From assembly GCF_024169515.1 (NCBI RefSeq), contig NZ_JAMKCQ010000001.1, forward strand, positions 2,542,001 through 2,606,000: 64,000 nucleotides of DNA. The letters run 5' to 3'. This document shows, piece after piece, positions 63,182 to 64,000 of this stretch (positions are counted from its first letter, which is position 1; every line of letters starts with the position of its first letter). The notes under the pieces were generated by a model. The model did not search any database, had not been told where the DNA came from, and saw only the letters and a list, made by a program, of their open reading frames with translations. This DNA comes from Erwinia aphidicola. GTDB taxonomy: Bacteria; Pseudomonadota; Gammaproteobacteria; Enterobacterales; Enterobacteriaceae. The position numbers and the translations under genes are program-made.

Positions 63182-64000
63182 TCTGGCTGGCCGAGCATCT
63201 GGTCTCTTTATATTCTGGCTTTAACGTCTTCTCCTACCTGACGTTTCGCGCCATTGTCAGCCTGCTGACCGCGCTGTTTATTTCATTGTGGATGGGCCCG
63301 CGCATGATCGCCCGCCTGCAGGAAATGTCGTTTGGCCAGGTGGTACGTAACGACGGTCCTGAGTCGCACTTCAGCAAGCGCGGTACGCCGACCATGGGCG
63401 GGATTATGATCCTCACCTCCATCACCATTTCGGTGCTGCTGTGGGCTTATCCATCAAACCCTTACGTCTGGTGCGTACTGTTCGTGCTGGTCGGTTATGG
63501 CATTGTCGGCTTCGTCGATGACTACCGCAAAGTGGTGCGCAAGGACACTAAAGGCCTGATCGCCCGCTGGAAATATTTCTGGCAGTCGGTGATCGCCCTC
63601 GGTGCCGCTTTTGTCATGTATATGATTGGCAAAGACACCCCGGCGACCGAGCTGGTAGTGCCGTTCTTTAAAGACGTGATGCCGCAGCTTGGCCTGCTGT
63701 ATCTGCTGCTGGCTTACTTCGTGATTGTCGGCACCAGTAATGCGGTCAACCTGACCGACGGACTGGATGGCCTGGCGATTATGCCAACCGTGTTTGTCGC
63801 CGCCGGTTTCGCGCTGGTGGCGTGGGCGACCGGTAACGTGAAGTTTGCCGAGTATCTGCATATCCCTTATCTGCGTCACGCGGGTGAGCTGGTGATCGTC
63901 TGTACCGCCATTGTCGGTGCGGGCCTTGGCTTCCTGTGGTTCAACACTTACCCGGCGCAGGTCTTTATGGGGGATGTCGGTTCCCTGGCGCTGGGCGGCG
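63175..64000 (+). CDS. mraY: Phospho-MurNAc-pentapeptide translocase MraY (cut by window edge)
   Basis: Inner-membrane enzyme making lipid I from UDP-MurNAc-pentapeptide and undecaprenyl phosphate. It starts at ATG 63175 ([16 protein letters not shown]), inside the end of murF, and is open to the window end: 275 of about 360 residues. Motifs seen: [11 protein letters not shown] near 75-85, the catalytic aspartate pair in GFVDDYRKV near 114-122, [13 protein letters not shown] near 190-202 and [10 protein letters not shown] at the edge. Confidence 0.97.
   Translation, partial: MLVWLAEHLVSLYSGFNVFSYLTFRAIVSLLTALFISLWMGPRMIARLQEMSFGQVVRNDGPESHFSKRGTPTMGGIMILTSITISVLLWAYPSNPYVWCVLFVLVGYGIVGFVDDYRKVVRKDTKGLIARWKYFWQSVIALGAAFVMYMIGKDTPATELVVPFFKDVMPQLGLLYLLLAYFVIVGTSNAVNLTDGLDGLAIMPTVFVAAGFALVAWATGNVKFAEYLHIPYLRHAGELVIVCTAIVGAGLGFLWFNTYPAQVFMGDVGSLALGG

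Overview
This window is a chromosomal segment of an enterobacterium. Gene content, gene order and protein lengths follow the E. coli 0 to 2 minute region almost gene for gene. Moderately high GC, an E. coli core without its accessory genes, a short SgrS RNA and GTAG-type REP elements point to Erwiniaceae, probably Erwinia. The genus is an inference; a 16S or core-gene tree would settle it.

Layout. 1-12 kb: yaaA (cut by the window edge), talB, mog, an MHS-type MFS transporter where E. coli has satP, the heat-shock operon dnaK-dnaJ with a sigma-32 promoter, nhaA-nhaR, a ferric-reductase-like membrane flavoprotein, and rpsT. 12-26 kb: the ribF-ileS-lspA-fkpB-ispH operon, a decayed peptidoglycan amidase coupled to a small exported protein, dapB, carAB behind an ARG box, a LysE-type exporter where E. 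coli has fix/cai/kef genes, and folA. 26-33 kb (minus strand): lptD, surA, pdxA, rsmA, apaG and apaH; djlA diverges from lptD. 34-47 kb: rluA, rapA and polB with a LexA box, yabI, the thiamine transporter thiBPQ, sgrR, the sRNA SgrS and setA. 47-55 kb: leuLABCD with attenuator, then ilvIH, with no leuO between them. 55-64 kb: cra, then the division and cell wall cluster mraZ-rsmH-ftsL-ftsI-murE-murF-mraY, the last cut by the window edge.

The genes are mostly housekeeping: envelope building (LptD, SurA, LspA, DapB, Mur/Fts), translation (IleS, S20, RsmA, RluA), cofactors (RibF, PdxA, IspH, FolA, thiamine uptake), arginine/pyrimidine and branched-chain amino acid synthesis, and stress control (DnaK/J, NhaA/R, SgrR/S, Pol II, Cra).

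Non-core material sits in the gaps. Five intergenic sites carry paired palindromes with CTAC...GTAG feet, as in REP/BIME elements. Their stems vary in sequence yet keep pairing, and one copy supplies the apaH stop codon. A 143-bp palindromic MITE/ERIC-like element lies upstream of thiB. The least explained genes are the TmpA/ferric-reductase-like flavoprotein (about 9.9-11.4 kb) and the amidase remnant with its secreted partner (about 17.9-18.7 kb). I found no CRISPR array, tRNA, rRNA, prophage or intact insertion sequence.
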